Positions 63,382-64,000 of a stretch of DNA of 64,000 nucleotides are shown piece after piece. The stretch comes from Sphaerolaimus hirsutus (Eukaryota > Nematoda > Chromadorea > Monhysterida > Sphaerolaimidae). Both the position numbers and the translations under genes were made by a program. The notes below the pieces were generated by a model. That model ran no database searches and was not told the origin of the DNA. It was given only the letters and a program-made list of their open reading frames with translations. The DNA lies in contig OZ038451.1 in the NCBI GenBank assembly GCA_964036195.1, positions 23,639,927 to 23,703,926 of the forward strand, written 5' to 3'. How positions within the stretch are numbered: position 1 is the stretch's first letter; every line of letters begins with the position of its first letter.

Positions 63382-63709
63382 AGGGACGTAGGCAGGATTT
63401 TTGAGCGGGGGGGGGGCGGATTGCATACGTAGGCGCCAGCGCCATGGCAGTATTGGCGTTGGCGGTGGCGCCAACGTCTATGCTATAGGTAACTATCTAT
63501 ACCTATATATCGTACTAGGACCATGTTGGGCACGTTTGTAATGCTGCTCAACTCATGAGACATACATATTAAATAGAGGGGTCGGGATTTGCGCGCTTGC
63601 GCCCAAAAATTTTTGAAAGTGTACCGAAAATCGCTTTAGAAAAGTGCTATTTCAGGCAAATGTTTATGTTCGGCCGGGGAACGCGGCCCCCCCCCCTGCG
63701 TACGTCCCT
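63382..63709. mobile_element. hAT-like MITE at a splice acceptor (AGGGACGTA family)
   Basis: 328 bp, ends AGGGACGTAGGCAGG and CCTGCGTACGTCCCT, flanks TCTGCAGC (63374-63381) and TCTGCAGG (63710-63717). Contains GCGCGCTTGCGCCC and a GGCGCCAGCGCC box. Confidence 0.83.
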
Positions 63710-63716
63710 TCTGCAG

Positions 63717-63851
63717 GACACAATTTTGCGTATTTGTCCGTTTTGTGTATATAAACCTATAAAGAGTGATAAACCTTGGTCTGACGGCGCACTTGACAGG
63801 GAATTCTACCATATTTTGTTGAATATCACTGATGAAGTTGATGCGATGTGA
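63717..63851 (+). CDS. Terminal exon of an unassigned + strand gene
   Basis: Acceptor CCTTCTGCAG, phase 0, 44 codons and TGA. DTILRICPFCVYKPIKSDKP, WSDGALDREFYHILLNITDE, VDAM. It reads as real protein; CPFC could be a redox or metal pair. It cannot follow gene 4 exon 5 in phase, so it is a separate gene or a missing exon intervenes. Confidence 0.55.
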   Translation, partial: DTILRICPFCVYKPIKSDKPWSDGALDREFYHILLNITDEVDAM

Positions 63852-64000
63852 AAAAACTTATATTGGTTCTTGGATGAGTGCGGTAGACTTCACTGGAAAG
63901 GATGCGGTCGGCAGATGAAAAAATGTTCCTACTCAATGGTTGTTTGTGCGTGAATCTGCTTGGTATTTGATTTCATTTCTGTTGGCTGGATTTGCTTTGG

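Overview
This is animal nuclear DNA. AT-rich, transposon-filled non-coding sequence is broken by short GC-rich exons with GT-AG splice signals. The best recognised gene encodes a secreted-type protein built from chitin-binding peritrophin-A (CBM14) modules, which points to a metazoan. I cannot name the phylum from sequence alone. There is no rRNA, no convincing tRNA, no CRISPR array and no intact transposase.

Four gene regions are supported by codon-phase-consistent splice junctions. Gene 1 (+, exons between 4126 and 11204) is an unrecognised Ala/Pro-rich acidic protein of at least 444 residues, open at its 5' end. Gene 2 (+, about 17 exons, 20936-30525) is a multi-domain CBM14 protein of about 1100 codons. 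It carries two in-frame stops in one domain, a probable third, and a frameshift in an A tract, so it is a pseudogene, a null allele or a gene that skips those exons. Gene 3 (-, exons 46959-47129 and 45874-46058) is a two-exon fragment of an unrecognised protein with a Pro/Arg-rich stretch. Gene 4 (+, scattered exons 54775-63047, plus a separate terminal exon 63717-63851) looks like a multi-pass membrane protein. An isolated + exon lies at 44190-44274.

Almost everything else is non-autonomous mobile DNA, often nested. At least eight terminal-inverted-repeat families show clear 8-bp target-site duplications (hAT-like). Foldback elements duplicate TA, and one element has a 9-bp duplication. Six decayed head-to-tail copies of a roughly 3-kb unit run through the window (13.3-19.3, 31.3-35.6, 37.1-39.6, 44.3-52.3 kb). 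Several carry a ruined copy of the last CBM14 exon of gene 2, so this is probably a collapsed tandem gene array.

The most interesting signal is a palindromic element (termini like CAGTCCCGGACCCTGT) that lies exactly between exons of gene 1 and directly at the donor of the 44-kb exon. It seems to carry its own splice donor, while the flanking CAG supplies the acceptor. This is what an introner (an intron-generating transposon) would look like. A second signal is a 14-bp motif, GCGCGCTTGCGCGC, kept intact inside otherwise unrelated element families more than fifteen times.
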